Shown here: positions 1 through 12,400 of the stretch, one piece after another | Position numbering within the stretch: the first letter of the stretch is position 1 | How the letters are laid out: each line of letters starts with the position of its first letter | Origin: Seminavis robusta | Taxonomy: Eukaryota; Bacillariophyta; Bacillariophyceae; Naviculales; Naviculaceae | Direction of reading: 5' to 3' | DNA: 48,513 bases | Assembly (NCBI GenBank): GCA_903772945.1 | Contig: CAICTM010000792.1 | Span: forward strand, 1-48,513 | Translations under genes and position numbers: made by a program | Notes under the pieces: generated by a model | Told to the model about the DNA's origin: nothing | Seen by the model: the letters and a program-made list of their open reading frames with translations, nothing else | The model's database searches: none

Positions 1-1
1 C

Positions 2-67
2 ACCTCTTCCTCGGATCGAACTTCAGCCTCTACGTACCTCTTCCTCGGATCGAACTTCAGCCTCTAC
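2..67. repeat. 34-bp tandem duplication at window edge
   Basis: A 34-bp unit beginning ACCTCTTCCTCGGATCGAAC occupies 2-35, and its first 32 bp recur perfectly at 36-67. The array may continue to the left of the window. No function can be assigned. Confidence 0.85.
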
Positions 68-1075
68 TATCATCAAGAAGGACTTCACGAGATACCTGCA
101 GTGACCACCGAGAAGAGAATTACACCTGTATTCTTACTTTCTCACTGGCCACTAGTGGTTTCTCCCGACGTCCTTGTTGGCACTGATACCTCCTGCTACT
201 GTTACCACTCCCCCATTGATATCTAACTCCTCTCCCAGAGGAACAACAAACAACAACAGAGTTCCTGTAAGGACTTGAGTTCTGCTATCTCCAGGCTCGG
301 CTGCTTTCTTGGTCGGTTTACAGCCCCCCTGGGATATCCAGCTCCTCTCCAAAGGATCTCACCCCCACAAGAACCAACAAAAGTTGCCCCTCTAGCATCA
401 CAGCTAGATTGTGCAACACCCCCTTTATTGAACCAGCTACCTCTCTGCTCCTGCTCCTGACTCTCCTACTGAGTGTGTCTGACTCCAAAGGATTGAGCCC
501 CAGTCAGAACTGCAGCGTGGTGTGGCTCAGATATCAACCACCGCCTGACTCTATTACCTCTCTAGCTGATTGTTGAGTGACTCCTCAGTCTTTGTCCATT
601 CCACTGAATCGAGTACCCTCTACAAATCTTGGCTTGACTCTCTGTTGAAGTCTGTGGTGGCCTTCACCAGATTGAGTACCAGCCTTTTGAGACAACACAG
701 TGTCAACCAGTAACACAGCCACATCAACCAACAACACCCCTTGATCCCCCCACCACTGCCTCTACTAGTTATAGCGTGACTTCTCCAGTTTTCCCTGAAA
801 GAATCCCTATCAGCCTTTGGCTTTGATCCCTTCCTTTTGCAGTTTGTGGTAACTGTACTAGATTGGGACCCAGCCTCTGAACCAGTGGCCATCTCCACCC
901 AACAGCTTTGATCCATACCCTGATTGCCAGTGCCCCAGAGCATTGGCCTCCTTGAATAGATTCCTTCGAATTACTCCTCCTCTCCACCTCACAAGCAATC
1001 CCTGTGCTTGAGTTGCAGCAACGACCCGACAGGCAACATTACACGATACAACAACCTTTCCATCAACCAACCATC

Positions 1076-1468
1076 ATGCCTCCCACAGCAAACACATCCT
1101 ACCCTCCTCCCTCCAGCACCATACCACATACAGCCCACAACCACCCCTCCAACATCCACCCCACAATCCCTCTTACAGTCCACACCGCCCCAGCAGACAC
1201 TGTGCCTCCCCTTTGGGAGCCACTGCCTGCCAGTGCGTCACTTGGCCCTATCGCATGGCTCTTTGTCGGCTTTTGCCTGACATTGTTCGCCCACTGGATA
1301 GGTCATACCCTGACATGGTCCAGTCTTAGGTGCGCCACCGCCTATAGACTCTGCTGGCATCTTGCCTTGCACGACAAGGCAATGGCCACAGCATGGGACC
1401 TGATCACTCAGACGCACCTGTGGTGGAGGTGGATCGATGATGACTGTTGTCGATCAGCGCCCTTCTAA
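1076..1468 (+). CDS. hypothetical 130-aa open frame (weak)
   Basis: The frame runs from the ATG at 1076 to a TAA at 1466-1468. The open frame itself extends further upstream, but without an ATG. The first third is low-complexity Pro/Thr/Ser/His, reflecting the C/A-rich DNA. The middle contains a hydrophobic stretch (IAWLFVGFCLTLFAHWIG) long enough for one membrane helix, followed by a Trp/His/Cys-rich tail. I do not recognise the protein. The codon pattern is unlike the well-supported genes in this window and no intron or neighbour supports it, so it may be a chance frame or a mobile-element remnant. Confidence 0.2.
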   Translation: MPPTANTSYPPPSSTIPHTAHNHPSNIHPTIPLTVHTAPADTVPPLWEPLPASASLGPIAWLFVGFCLTLFAHWIGHTLTWSSLRCATAYRLCWHLALHDKAMATAWDLITQTHLWWRWIDDDCCRSAPF

Positions 1469-2254
1469 TAGGTTAAATCCTGGCTAGGCCACCGTGCTCC
1501 AGGTCATGATGGGAAGATGCACACTTCCGTTGTAAGTAGAGCTGTAGGGACCTGCCCCTTGTTCATGGGGCGGAGGTGAACGGCGGTGAGACTATAGGAT
1601 AGTGTAGCCGTGCTACTATGAGTGGCATATCCTCCTTCAGTGTTGACGCTTGGTGTGCACCGTGAATCTTCCTATCGTGCAATTCATCAATGGTATACGA
1701 CTCAGCTATTTGGGCCCTCGGGCTCAACTATTGCCAGCGTAGAAAAAGGTCCTCCGGACCCAATAGGTTGTTAACCTAAATAAGTAATTAAACCCCTAGG
1801 CAGCAGCAACTTTGGATCAGGCTTTCGGGTCTGATCTTGATTTAGATGACAACAGTGTTGACACTATCAGCAATAGTGCAGCTAGTAGCAGTGCTGATGA
1901 CAGCAGCAGCACGGGCGGGTCTGGTTGGTGACCTTCCCCCTTAATATCTTGCCTCGGTTGGGTTTTAAACTTTCCCGGCTTTGGGGGCCAACTCTCTCTG
2001 CCCCAATGTTTGTGGGGGTTATCAGTTTAGGGTAGCGGCACGGTGGACAGTCGTACTCAGAGTAGCCTTAAAATAGAATTCTATTCTTCAATTGTTGACA
2101 TGGTCAAACGGTCAAACTAGTAGATAAGATATGACGCCCTCCTGCGTCCTCAAACGCCAAAGAGGACTTTCTCCACAGATCGTTGAGGTTAACTTGCTAC
2201 AAGTGGATACAAATTTATACTAGTAGTAGTTATCTCATCTACCTCAATTAGATC
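1469..2254. other. intergenic region with three GC-rich hairpins
   Basis: No credible coding frame. Three perfect short hairpins lie close together: GCCCC/GGGGC at 1554-1571, GGTCC/GGACC at 1748-1760 with a 3-nt loop, and GATCAG/CTGATC at 1815-1836. A CAG/CAGCAG-rich patch follows at 1870-1915. The last 100 bp before 2255 would hold the promoter and 5' UTR of the LRR gene. Confidence 0.5.
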
Positions 2255-5200
2255 ATGGCTAGTGGATTAGATCCCAAAGCCTTTTGCATCCAGCTCCACC
2301 ACAACTCCAAAAATCCTTCCAACAACCCAAAACAGCTCCCAAAACCCAAAAGACGCGCTCCGGTACCGCTGACCACGGTGACCGAGAAAATGGATGCAAA
2401 GAAGAAGTTTGAGTCGGTGCATGGTGATGATCAGATGAAGATGTCTGGCCCTGGCATGACAGATCTTGAGAATGGCAAACCGAAGGACCCAAATGTCAAC
2501 TTCAAGGAGGGCCAGGGTCACGCTGACGAGCTCGCGGTGGGGATATTGCAACCACCATCAACAACGGCAGCCGATTGTAGTAATAGTGGCCCAACTGATG
2601 ACTTTGACGTTTTGCAAATTGTGGCCAAAAGGCTAGAGCAACAATGTCGGAACAACGACAAGCCAATGAATGTGACATCCTCGGTGGATCTCGAAGAATT
2701 GAATAGAGCTGCGATGGAAGATACCATCAAGACCCCTTCGATGCAGCACCAGCAAGACAACAATGAAGTGACGATACCCTCGCGCTGGTTGGAATTGGCT
2801 CGCCAAACACCCATGGCCGGACCTGGTGCGTTTGTGGGTGTGCCAGGTGCCTACAGTGCCACGCCAGGATCCCAAGTCGTACTGAATAACTAACTGAGCT
2901 ATGAATTGTTGCAACGCCAGCAGCAGAGCGCACTTCCTCCTCGCCTGTCCAGTCGTAGTATTGGCAACGACGACTCGGGTTTGGTGGAAGCCCGGAAAGT
3001 TGTAGATGAATCCGCAACCAGAGAACGTGAAGAAGCGGAACTCGTTGATGAGGAGGAAGCCCGACGCCGGTCTTCCGCTCGACGTGCCCATGGGGATCGA
3101 AAAATTGCTCGTCAGTTGGCCACAGGATGTGGCCTCTTGGTTCTTGTCGTGGGAATCGTTGTGCTGGTTTGTTCCCTAATCCTTGTTGACAAGGAAAATA
3201 CTCAGAATGAGCAAGGCGGTGCTACGGTGGACAGCGACGCCAAAAGCATTGAAACGATTTCGCCCACGCAGGATCTTCTTGCCTTCCTGGATCCTCCCGA
3301 CTACACGGTGTGGGCCATCATGGAGGACGAGAATTCAACTCAGGCCAAAGCCTATGAGTGGTTGTTGGAAGATCAAATGTTGGGAGGCAACTACACTCAA
3401 GAACGTCTACGACAACGCTTTGCCTTGGCAACATCTTCTATGCTACCAATGGTTTAGGATGGAATCAGACAGATAGATGGCTATCCCACGAACGTCACGA
3501 ATGTGAATGGATGTCTTTGAACTTGCAGCCAGTGCTGACGGATCGTTTTCTGTATGACTTCCCAACAGTTGATGTATGCGACAGGAATGACAACATTCAG
3601 TTCCTAGCACAGAAGGAAAACGAGCTCCAAGGAACAATCCCACTTGAACTCTTTTGGGGCTTGCCATTGCTTCAGCGGCTGCACTTGGAGAGTAATCCAG
3701 ACCTTGTGGGAACCACCCCAACCGAGATTGGGATGTTGTCTAACCTCCAGGAACTGGCGTTAATTTGGTCTTCATTCACCGGGACAATCCCAGTACAAGT
3801 CTTCCAGCTTCCGTCGCTCAAGACTCTTGTGTTGGGTGCATTGGTGAAATATGGAGAGCACAAGTTCATCACCGGTACTCTACCAGCAACAGCGATTGGT
3901 GGCATGACATGTGAGTTGTGACTTTTGTCCTTTGGCGTAAAGGCTGCTGCACTACGCTAAAAGCTAGTGTAAAGATCTTTCGAGTGTTTTTGAGTTTGAG
4001 AGAATGAAAGTTATGAGAGAGATTAGAAAGCTATGAAAACTAATCAACGAGAGAGATCATCATCAAGGGATCGTAGATCTGGCTTCCCGCGGGAGACTAT
4101 AAAGTGTGATAGAGTAGGTTGCGGTAGAATCCTACGTCTCTCCACGATTCCTAAAACGTAACGCGTGGAAGTTGTCAGTCTGGATCTAGTAGCGTGGAAG
4201 TACTCCACGCTGGCTAAATATCTAAGAGCGATGTTTCATTCATCAACCTAGTATGACCAGCGCGGTCATTGAGAACCCTGTCTCAAATGACTATTCACGA
4301 GAGACTCAGTCATGAGTTGAACTCAAACCCTATCTAGGATCGAGTCGCGAATAAGGCTAAGAGCCGTGTATTGCACTGCTGATTTCAGTTGGTTGTTCAT
4401 TCTGACATTTTGCCATCAAATCATTCCATTCCTCCATTATGGCTAATAAGCCCTCAAACAGCTCTACATTCGAAACTTTCTCATTTCTGGTCCAATACCG
4501 TCAGAGATTGGGTTGCTTTCCGATTTGGAAATCCTCTTGCTGTATCATAACAGGTACCGTAACCTGCCAAAGATCTTGCACCTGTTTTTGGCAGCTGCTA
4601 AATTGGATTTGCACTTACTTCATGCATCCATTTGGAACACACAGATATACAGGTTCTATCCCATCTGAACTGGGACTCCTCGACAAGCTATTCCTGGGAA
4701 ACTAACTTACTAGGCCACTGCCATCAGAGCTGGGGCAGCTCCCCTACATGGAGGTAACTTAAAGAGACTTCTGAATTATCTTCAGAATCCCTCAATGCAT
4801 TTGCTCAGTTCCTAAGCAAATCCCTCTCTCTCTCTATCTCTTGCAGGTGTTTGATGTAACATACAATGCTTTGAGTGGCTGGATTCCATCAGAAATATTC
4901 CTCATGACAACTGTAAGGCATTTACGGCTTTCTGAGAACAGGTTCAGTGGTAGCATTCTCTCTGAAATTGGTTTTGTGAATGGGACTCTAGCAAGCAATT
5001 ACTGTCCCTGGAATTGCTGTTTCAGAGTCTACACCACCTTGGATCTCAGTGGCAACCTCATAACAGGAACAATTCCCAGTGAGCTGGGAGTTCTTCCTGC
5101 ATGGGAAAAGCTCTTATTGGCCCGGAATAAATTGAGTGGAACTATGCCAAGTGAACTAACAATGCTGGACAAGATAGTTGAATTGGACCTATCACACAAC

Positions 5201-5422
5201 CGGCTGGCAGGGTCGATCCCAGAGTTTGACTCCCTGGAACAGATTACATTATTCAATGTGTCCATGAATGCACTATCTGGCATTATTCCACTGCAATTGT
5301 GTGAACTGGACTCATCCTTCTTTGACTTTGATTGTTTTGTTGATTTACGTGGGTGTGACTGCCCTTGCATCTCGAATGGTTCAAGCACTGGTTTCGAAGG
5401 AAGATTCCTGCTTTGGAACTGA
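2255..5422 (+). pseudogene. LRR single-pass membrane protein, disrupted (4 exons)
   Basis: Recoverable exons are 2255-3910, 4451-4553, 4645-4753 and 4847-5422, all with GT-AG junctions. The N-terminal half is a polar cytoplasmic-type region, followed by a basic stretch and one transmembrane helix (LLVLVVGIVVLVCSLILV, about 3140-3184). The ectodomain has an N-terminal cap (YATNGLGWN) and plant-type LRRs of the GxIPSExGxL pattern (GPIPSEIGLLSDLEIL at 4489; GTIPSELGVLP; GSIPEFDSLEQITLFNVS), ending in a Cys-rich cap (DLRGCDCPC). Three lesions break it: an in-frame TAA at 2891-2893, an apparent 1-nt deletion near 3432 that moves the LRR part to another frame, and an in-frame TAA at 4703-4705. Coding similarity continues across all three, so the break seems recent, or consists of sequence errors. 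Such proteins are a large family in pennate diatoms and are presumed surface receptors. The architecture is seen directly; the receptor role is inference. Confidence 0.8.
3911..4450 (+). other. oversized intron 1 of the LRR pseudogene
   Basis: The donor is GTGAGT at 3911 and the acceptor is AATAAG ending at 4450. Splicing restores the LRR reading (exon end ACA T joined to CC CTC AAA CAG gives T-S-L-K-Q, followed by LYIRNFLISGPIPSEIG). At 540 bp it is about six times the other two introns of this gene (91 and 93 bp), which suggests insertion of foreign DNA. The middle is rich in repeated CGTGGAAGT/ACTCCACGC words and short inverted words. No element ends or target-site duplication could be fixed by eye. 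Confidence 0.6.
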
Positions 5423-6892
5423 GGAAACAGAGGCAGAGAGCAGCAGCAGGTGCAAGAAATGCAGTGTGTCCTTGCAAGTGATCATCAGTAGTACAATTGG
5501 AGTTTGCAGATGCTGCATCACTGTTAGTGTGTTCTATTCTAAATGTATATTTCATACACAAGGCTTTTTGTTTGTTTGTACAAGCCAGCTCTTTGCTCGT
5601 GAATGCTAGGTTGGAGGGCCAGTTCCAATGTGTGGGATGCTGAGGCGCATAAGAGGTGATTCATATGTAAGACACCCCTGTTGAGCTGGCTTTTTGGAAA
5701 CAAGGAGAGGTTCATTGGGCTCCAATTGGAGTGGTTCAGGGCTGGGCTCAAACAGAGTCAGCGCAACCAACCAGTTTTAGCAAGCAAGTTTCAAAGAATT
5801 ACATCCCTATCGTTCCAAGCTTCCACTCACACCTACTACTTAGCACAACTATAGGCAATTTGGTTGCTATGACAGCCAAGCGGGCAACTATAAGGCTAAC
5901 CAGGAGCCCTAACAGAACCAGCATTTCTTTGGAGAAGTTGCGTCAAGAGCATATATAGGTGCTTCATCATTGACAAAGGAATTCCTTAGTAGGTGACGCC
6001 AAGCAATGGCAGAGCAATGTATCTGGTGCTCTAGCTATCCAGGGATGCTGCTCTGAAATAAGTGCAGCTTTCACAAAGGGGATTCTCATGGTTGATGACC
6101 CTTGACAGGCTCAGAATGGGTTGCACAAAGGATATTGCCTAACACAGGACTTTGGAGAAGAAAGGTGTGGTCAATCTTTTGTTCAACACAAACCAAGCAT
6201 GGGGCATAATTGAGATTGGGAATGCTGAAATGCTGAGAAGGCCACGAAAATATAGGCTGCTGGTGGCAACAAGTGGTGGGATGATAATGGTTATCCTGCT
6301 CTATGACGTGTGCATTATTCTAACTAGATGCAGTTTGCTCCAGCTTTGGAAATCCTGAGAGTCCCTGGCTGCCGCCATTGGTCCTTCACAGGCCATCTTT
6401 CGCTCACTGGTTGGCTGTGGCTGCCAGAAGGAACCAAAAATAGGGACAAAGCCCAGTTGAAGAAATCGTAGCTGCAGGGATGGGCTCACATGCGATTAAT
6501 AGAATAGCTATAGCTGGATGGTGGCCTCCAAATTCCGGACAGAGTCCGATGGCTCCACTCTCCCATAATATGTGAAAACCTAAACTGGTGCATGCTTTAG
6601 TAGATTAATTAAATTTGTTTTGTAGGCACGGGAAAGCTGGCACTGTACTGGCATAAAGTGTGGAACAGCCAACAATGGGCATACTGGTATTGATGAAATG
6701 AATCTGGCCATTGACAGTAGGGAAATGATGCTACGGGACTAGCTAGCAGGGATTGACTTCAACTTGTGCGCTATCCGATGCACGGTGGCTGAGCGATGCA
6801 ATGGAGGACTTAACTCTCTGGAGTTGCGGAGAATGGGCTTTCCCTCCACTTCTTTTGGGTCAAACTGCTAGTTTGGGTTAATCTTCCACTTT

Positions 6893-7075
6893 GAGTCATG
6901 CTTTTAGATTGTGTCATTCTTCCATATTATGCCATTCTTCCAGATTACATCACCTTGTACTAATCTCTACGTGTTATTACGTAGAGCCACTCAGATTGTG
7001 TCATCCTTCCAGATTGTGTCATTCTTCCGGATTGTTTCATTCTTCTATTTCCAGTTATTCTTCCAAAAGCAAACA
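6893..7075 (+). repeat. degenerate 18-bp minisatellite
   Basis: Imperfect head-to-tail copies of a unit close to ATTGTGTCATTCTTCCAG. They are clearest at 6992-7045, where three consecutive units occur with 1-2 changes each. More diverged copies flank them from 6893. Interruptions and substitutions suggest an old array. Confidence 0.7.
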
Positions 7076-7681
7076 TTCTAAAAGAACCTGGCAAACCTGT
7101 AGAACACCTACAGTATTTCCGCAACTCCTCTGCGTTGGAGCAAGCGACGACGTCTTTGACTCTCCAACTCAAAGGAGTAGTGCTCGTTTCATCCGTCATC
7201 TTTCTCGCCCAGTTCTTGCCAGTCTTTCAACTCTTTCGATACAAGGCTGTGGTGGTTTTGTGGTTTTTGATCATGGTTATATTTAGAATACTCACTTTTT
7301 GCTGCAATTGATAAAAATGATGGTGATGACGAATTTGTTCTCTGTGTTACGCGCACTTTCTAAATGGTCATAATCCAAATGTTGAATGCGCAATCAGGTT
7401 TAAAGGTCTGCCTTGAAGTGTGTTTCGATTGACACTTAAACTAATACGATGAGTGACGATGAGTGACAATGATGTTGCCAAAATCGGATGACAATGTTAT
7501 ATCCTATGCATTCTTTGCTCGCAGAAGCCTTCTGAAAGACGTAGAAAGAGAAATTCAATGTCTTTATTGCTTGTGTTCGCATTGTTGATTAACAAAAGAC
7601 TGCTGGAGCAAAAAGATTTTTTTAAAAGTGCGAGGAGATGATGTACGAACGTACAGCGGAGTACATCATGTAGTACTTTGT

Positions 7682-7726
7682 CTACCGGCATGCTACCGTA
7701 CCGGTACTGGTACAGTACATGTACAA
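7682..7726. repeat. GTACCGGTAC low-complexity tract
   Basis: A cluster of overlapping self-complementary GTAC and CCGG tetranucleotides (CTACCGTACCGGTACTGGTA). The same word class recurs in non-coding DNA near 8520-8552, 18841, 19096, 20345-20381, 21086, 21146, 24242 and 28135, and is essentially absent from the well-supported exons. Confidence 0.6.
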
Positions 7727-9488
7727 TGAATAGCTAGTGAATGTTAATCAGGGATGACCTGCGATGCCTCCACTCTGGCCTGTCTTTCCCACACAAAAAA
7801 GAATTGGTGGTCAACTTATAGTCTTTCCCACACACATCTCCACCGAGCCATTACTGCTGCCGAAACATGCGCATCCCAAAAGTAATTGAAATCCCAACTA
7901 TGGCGGTCCAAAGCATCCGCCACCAAGGCGTTCCAAGCCGCCATGATGTATCAATGAAGAAAGAAAGCAGCACCCGTTGGAGTGATGGCTCCCAGGCACG
8001 TCGCGATGGCACACCTCGATCACCCAAGCGCACCTCTTCTTCTGCGAGTCTCTGAGGGACAGAGCAGCCCAATATCCATTCCGCAGATGCACCAGTGGCA
8101 TTGTTTTCAGGACAAGAACCCTGTGAGGATACATTCCTTGCTCGGTTGATGGGCAGTATGGCTGGCTTTGAATTTTGTGCCCATTGAGTCATTGGTGCCT
8201 TATTGGCATGCAGGAGATCCCACTACGAATGAGAGGGAGGGCAGCAACTAGGTTTGAAGCAAGGTGTTTCATCCATGCAAAACCTCGTCCGGAGAATCCT
8301 CGCTCTGAATTGGCTCGATGCATGATCATGATAGCCCTTCATGGTTGCTTCGCTTATGGATGTCCGTGCTTGTACCCATACTGTCGTCAAAGTGGGATTT
8401 TGAGTGTGTCCTCGATGATCGATTGAATCTCTATCAAGCCTGAAGGTCAGACTGGTTTTTCTCCAGGCTTTCGCCGTGGGTAAACAAGTTCGATAGGCAT
8501 ATTACGGCAGTATCAGTATCTAAGCGGAATCGGTACCAATACCGGTACCACACTACCTGTCTCAGACTTCGGCTCGAGACTGGAAGCATCAAAGGAGCGA
8601 AACAACCGAGCGTCAGAACGGTGCCAGCTGTGACGCAGACAAGCCACCGGTATGGTCTGGTTCAAGATATTGGCTTGCATTCAGGCTGATTTTGATAGAA
8701 GAGTACCTTACGAGTTAACTGGTATTTCCGCTGGTATCGGTGCCTCCGTTCCGATTGCTGGAGCTACCGGTATCTACTGTGTCTGTGTCCATGTCCAATA
8801 TCGCCTTCCTGTACTGTACGTGTCCAATGAAATTGGATCCAAAATGTGGGATGGTACCGTAAGTATCAAGTCGAGCCTGCCTCGTCGGATGTATCGCGAT
8901 ACCCGGTGCTTAAGCACACTCACAGAGCGAGGGTTATCTAGAGAGCATAAACGTCTTCATATTTAGCATAACATTAGCCATGCTGGCGGCTGTATTGTAC
9001 TCAAAATGTATAGTCACATTCCTTTATAATTCTTCGGTATAGTTACATAGCCAGCCGATTTCGCCTTTCCGCTGCTCTCATCGTTTGGTTGCTCTTTAGC
9101 GAGCACGGTGCTACTGATTTGCCATACAGGTCAAGGTTGGTGCTGTGGCCTGCCGTCTTTGGTAAGGAAGAAAAGAGCGCACCATCCCCGCCATCAGCAT
9201 TCAAGCTATGTAATCCATGGATGATGCATTGACCTAAAACGCATCCTCCTTCTGGGAACATTATATTACGACAACAGCGACAACGACGACCAACAAAGAG
9301 GCAACGTGAAACGAAGAGGGGAAGAATCCGTTGCTTAGTCTGGCCTCAGGTGCCAACACGGAAAGTGCCTGTGGCTTGTGGACTTGTAGTGTGGCTCTCC
9401 GTGTTGTGTGTGTGTGGTTTCCCGTGCTCTAGCTGGGGGGTTTGGGCTTTGACGGATTAGAAGCTTTGGGTATCTATTAGTCATTAAC

Positions 9489-12400
9489 ATGACGAAACCC
9501 AAGCAACCATTACAGGCCGTACGTCGTGGTATCAAGGCAATGTCAACATCATCTCCGATGAGAGGACTGAGATCTCTGTCACCCTCCACTCGGAAAGGTA
9601 CCCGTCATGTGGAAATCAAGGAGAAATTACAATCACACGTGCATACTGCTGCGACTGGAACTGGGCGAAAGGGTAGCAGTAGCAACCAGAACGCCAAGCC
9701 ATTGGTATCTGTACGGGATGAGGTGATTGGAAGAATATCTCCCGAGAAAATACGGCAGCAGCAGCAATTGCGCAAACAGCAGCAGCGCCAAGACAATCGG
9801 TATTCATCGCAAGACTTGGAAGTGGAGCAGAGAGACAATGTTAACACAACTGCACGTGGTCGAGGGCGAATTGGGAGGGATCAGCCTTCTCCCAATCGTC
9901 GAAGGGAGTGGGATGCTAATCTGGAAATGCCTAGAGGCACCGTGATGGATCACTTGGCGGATATGTCACTGGACCCCCCTCCCCCACCGCCTCCGAGTCC
10001 CCGTAAAGGCAGCAAGAACAAGAGTGGGCTGACTGTGCAGACGAATGATGTGCCATCCCCAACGAATAAGAGGAGACAGCACAGCAGTTCTCCCAGTCGA
10101 AGACAACAGCTTCAGCAACACTTTGTGGAACATCAGAAAGGCAAACACATTCATCATCCACCACGATCACCACAGCATCGGATACAAGACCAACCACGAT
10201 CGATCCTGCCGTCTCCGAGCAATGCCAGCACTGTGGAAAGCGGTCGATCCACCATGAGTCGAAGTCAAATGATTGAAAACCCGCAATTTGCATCGTCTTC
10301 ATCCACGGCATACTCACCCACAAGCTATCGGGGTGCAGCCCCTCCACCCCCACCCCCACCAATACCCGGCGGCACGTCGAGAACAACCGCCTCGCCCAGG
10401 TCATTATCCTGGGGAGATGGTGTTCTTCCCGGTCGACGAAGTGGTCAATCACCCCCCAGCCGAAGGCAGCAAGAACAGTACATGAGCCCAAGTTCACTAG
10501 AACCTGAAGGTCGTACTCTTCGAGACCACGGTTATCGCGGGGGTCGCGAAGACGAAGAGGGAGTCTGGCGTGTCGCAATACCCAGCAACAGCAAAGGCAA
10601 GTCGACTCGCGGTAATAGTAACATAAGTGCCAGGGGTGATGAATGGGGGACAAATCTCGTGCATGGCACTCATTCCATAGACTCTTTTACAGCCGCCAAT
10701 GAATGGGTAGCCGATTTCGAAGACGACGAATCGGACATGTGGAGAAAGCTGGATGCTGTTGAGACCACCACCAAGACCAAGTATCGATCACCGCGGTCAA
10801 GATCACGGACGTTGGCAAGCGAAGTCTTGTCCGAATCCTATCTTTCGGACGACAGTCGAGATCACGATGTACTGGACTCGAGAGACGAAAAATACAGTGC
10901 CAGCTTTACGGGAACCGGAACTACGACGATGATTCAACCGCCACTGGCAGTGGCACCGCCGCCGCCCCCACCGCCGCCTGCTATCCCAGCAACGCCAACA
11001 TCACCGGGGCATGACCCAAGAGAAGATCGAGACAAGAAACAACGTGGGAAGGGATTCTTGAACTTTTTTGCTGGTCGTGCGGCCAGGGAGAAAGAGGTAA
11101 GTGTTTGTTGTCGGATGTTGAATTGTTTGCAACCGAGTCTTTGCTTGCTGAGCCAAGAGCCATATCTGGTGTTGCTAATTTGCGTTTGCTCTTCAATTCG
11201 AAATCGATTAGATGAGGCACTCGTCCAAACACGCCGCCACCAGAACCATGCATGCGGAAATCTTGGAAATCGGCTCGGATGCTACCTTGACAGCAGGCGA
11301 TCTCATTGTGGAGGAGTTGGACAGCTCGGAAGCCAGCGTGACAGCGGAAGATATCAATCAGAAACACTCAAGTCCTTCATCATTCCCTTTCGATGAAAAA
11401 CACTCAAGCCCTTCATCGTTCCCTTTTGATGAGCAGGCAAGATTGGGCTCCTTTCATTCGCCTGTAGTGACACCACGAGATCGCCATCATGAAGCACAGC
11501 AGGACGACCATCAGTCCACTGCTTCGTCGAGGGATAGACCCAAGAAGAAGAAGCTTCAGCCGAAAAAGGGTGATCTGTCTGGCGATTATCTCCAAACCAA
11601 GTTCATGCAGCTTGAGACATCCGATATTGGCCTGACGCACGGGGAGCTAGACAACGATGAGATGACATCCGTAAGCAACCTCACCGAGCCATCGATATAT
11701 GATCCCATGAGCCCATCAAATAAAAACCACCCACGGGGGTCACCGCGGAAGCATAAGAGATTGAGTGGTGTACAAAATCCAAAGAGCAAAAGCCTAGCGT
11801 CGCCGCGTGGCAGAAGTACTTTTGATTCGTCCACTCAAGCAAAATCTAGAAGTGCCACCAAAGGCGATCCTGCATTCTCCTGGGAAGGCTTGGTCCCCGC
11901 AGATGGCAACAGAGCTCTTGGTCGAGCTTTGGATGTTCAGTTAACACCCACAACCGTGCATGAAGGTTCCGCAACACCAGCCGATGTCACAACGCTCAAG
12001 AAACGCCCCCCTCTAAAGCCAAAGCCAACTGTTGCTTCATCTGCTGAAAGGAGTATACCGGTGACATCGTCATCGGGGGCCGGGATTGGTGGAGCAGCAG
12101 CTGCTGCTGCTGCAGCTGCTGCTGCTGCTGCTGGAAAATCGGCACAAAAAATATCATCTACGTCCCTGTCCACTCGATTGCAGATGCGGTCAAGAACACC
12201 GTCACCCTTATCTATGAGAAAGACGGCCCGATTGGTTGCACAGCGCTCCAAGTCGCGAACACCATCACCAGGATCTCGACGTTCGGGCCAGGAGCGGGAT
12301 CAGCCGGAAAGAGAGGTTTCACCGTTTCGGAAAAGATCAAACAAGTCCAGGTCGTCGTCCCAGTCGAATAGAAGTGTTGACAGTGACTGGAGCAAGATTA

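Larger units (their letters stand above)
1..1468. other. C/A-rich, gene-poor stretch
   Basis: The plus strand is strikingly rich in C and A and poor in G, with many CCTCC, CCACC and CAACA words, so most open frames are proline/serine/threonine-rich by composition alone. No recognisable protein domain, splice-site series or RNA gene was found. It could be an eroded mobile-element flank, but nothing in it identifies a family. Confidence 0.4.
5423..9488. other. long region with no convincing gene
   Basis: Open frames here are at most 60-130 codons, overlap each other on both strands and show no recognisable motifs. The longest (minus, 7851-8192) has no family resemblance that I can see. Features worth noting are a degenerate 18-bp repeat around 6893-7075, GTACCGGTAC-type tracts near 7682 and 8520, and a duplicated word GTCTTTCCCACACA at 7782 and 7821. 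The last few hundred bases, including the T/G-rich 9360-9470, precede the large IQ gene. Confidence 0.5.

Noticed and set aside
1748..1836. Bacterial-style intrinsic terminators
   Set aside because: The hairpins are not followed by U-rich tails and the context is a eukaryotic nuclear genome.
6893..7075. CRISPR array
   Set aside because: The units are contiguous degenerate 18-bp repeats without spacers.
7851..8192. 113-codon minus-strand frame as a separate gene
   Set aside because: It overlaps other short frames on both strands, with no domain, splice or neighbour support. It is left as unassigned sequence.
9931..10653. 240-codon minus-strand frame in the IQ gene's first exon
   Set aside because: Antisense of a repetitive Ser/Pro-rich coding region; composition-driven and without recognisable motifs.
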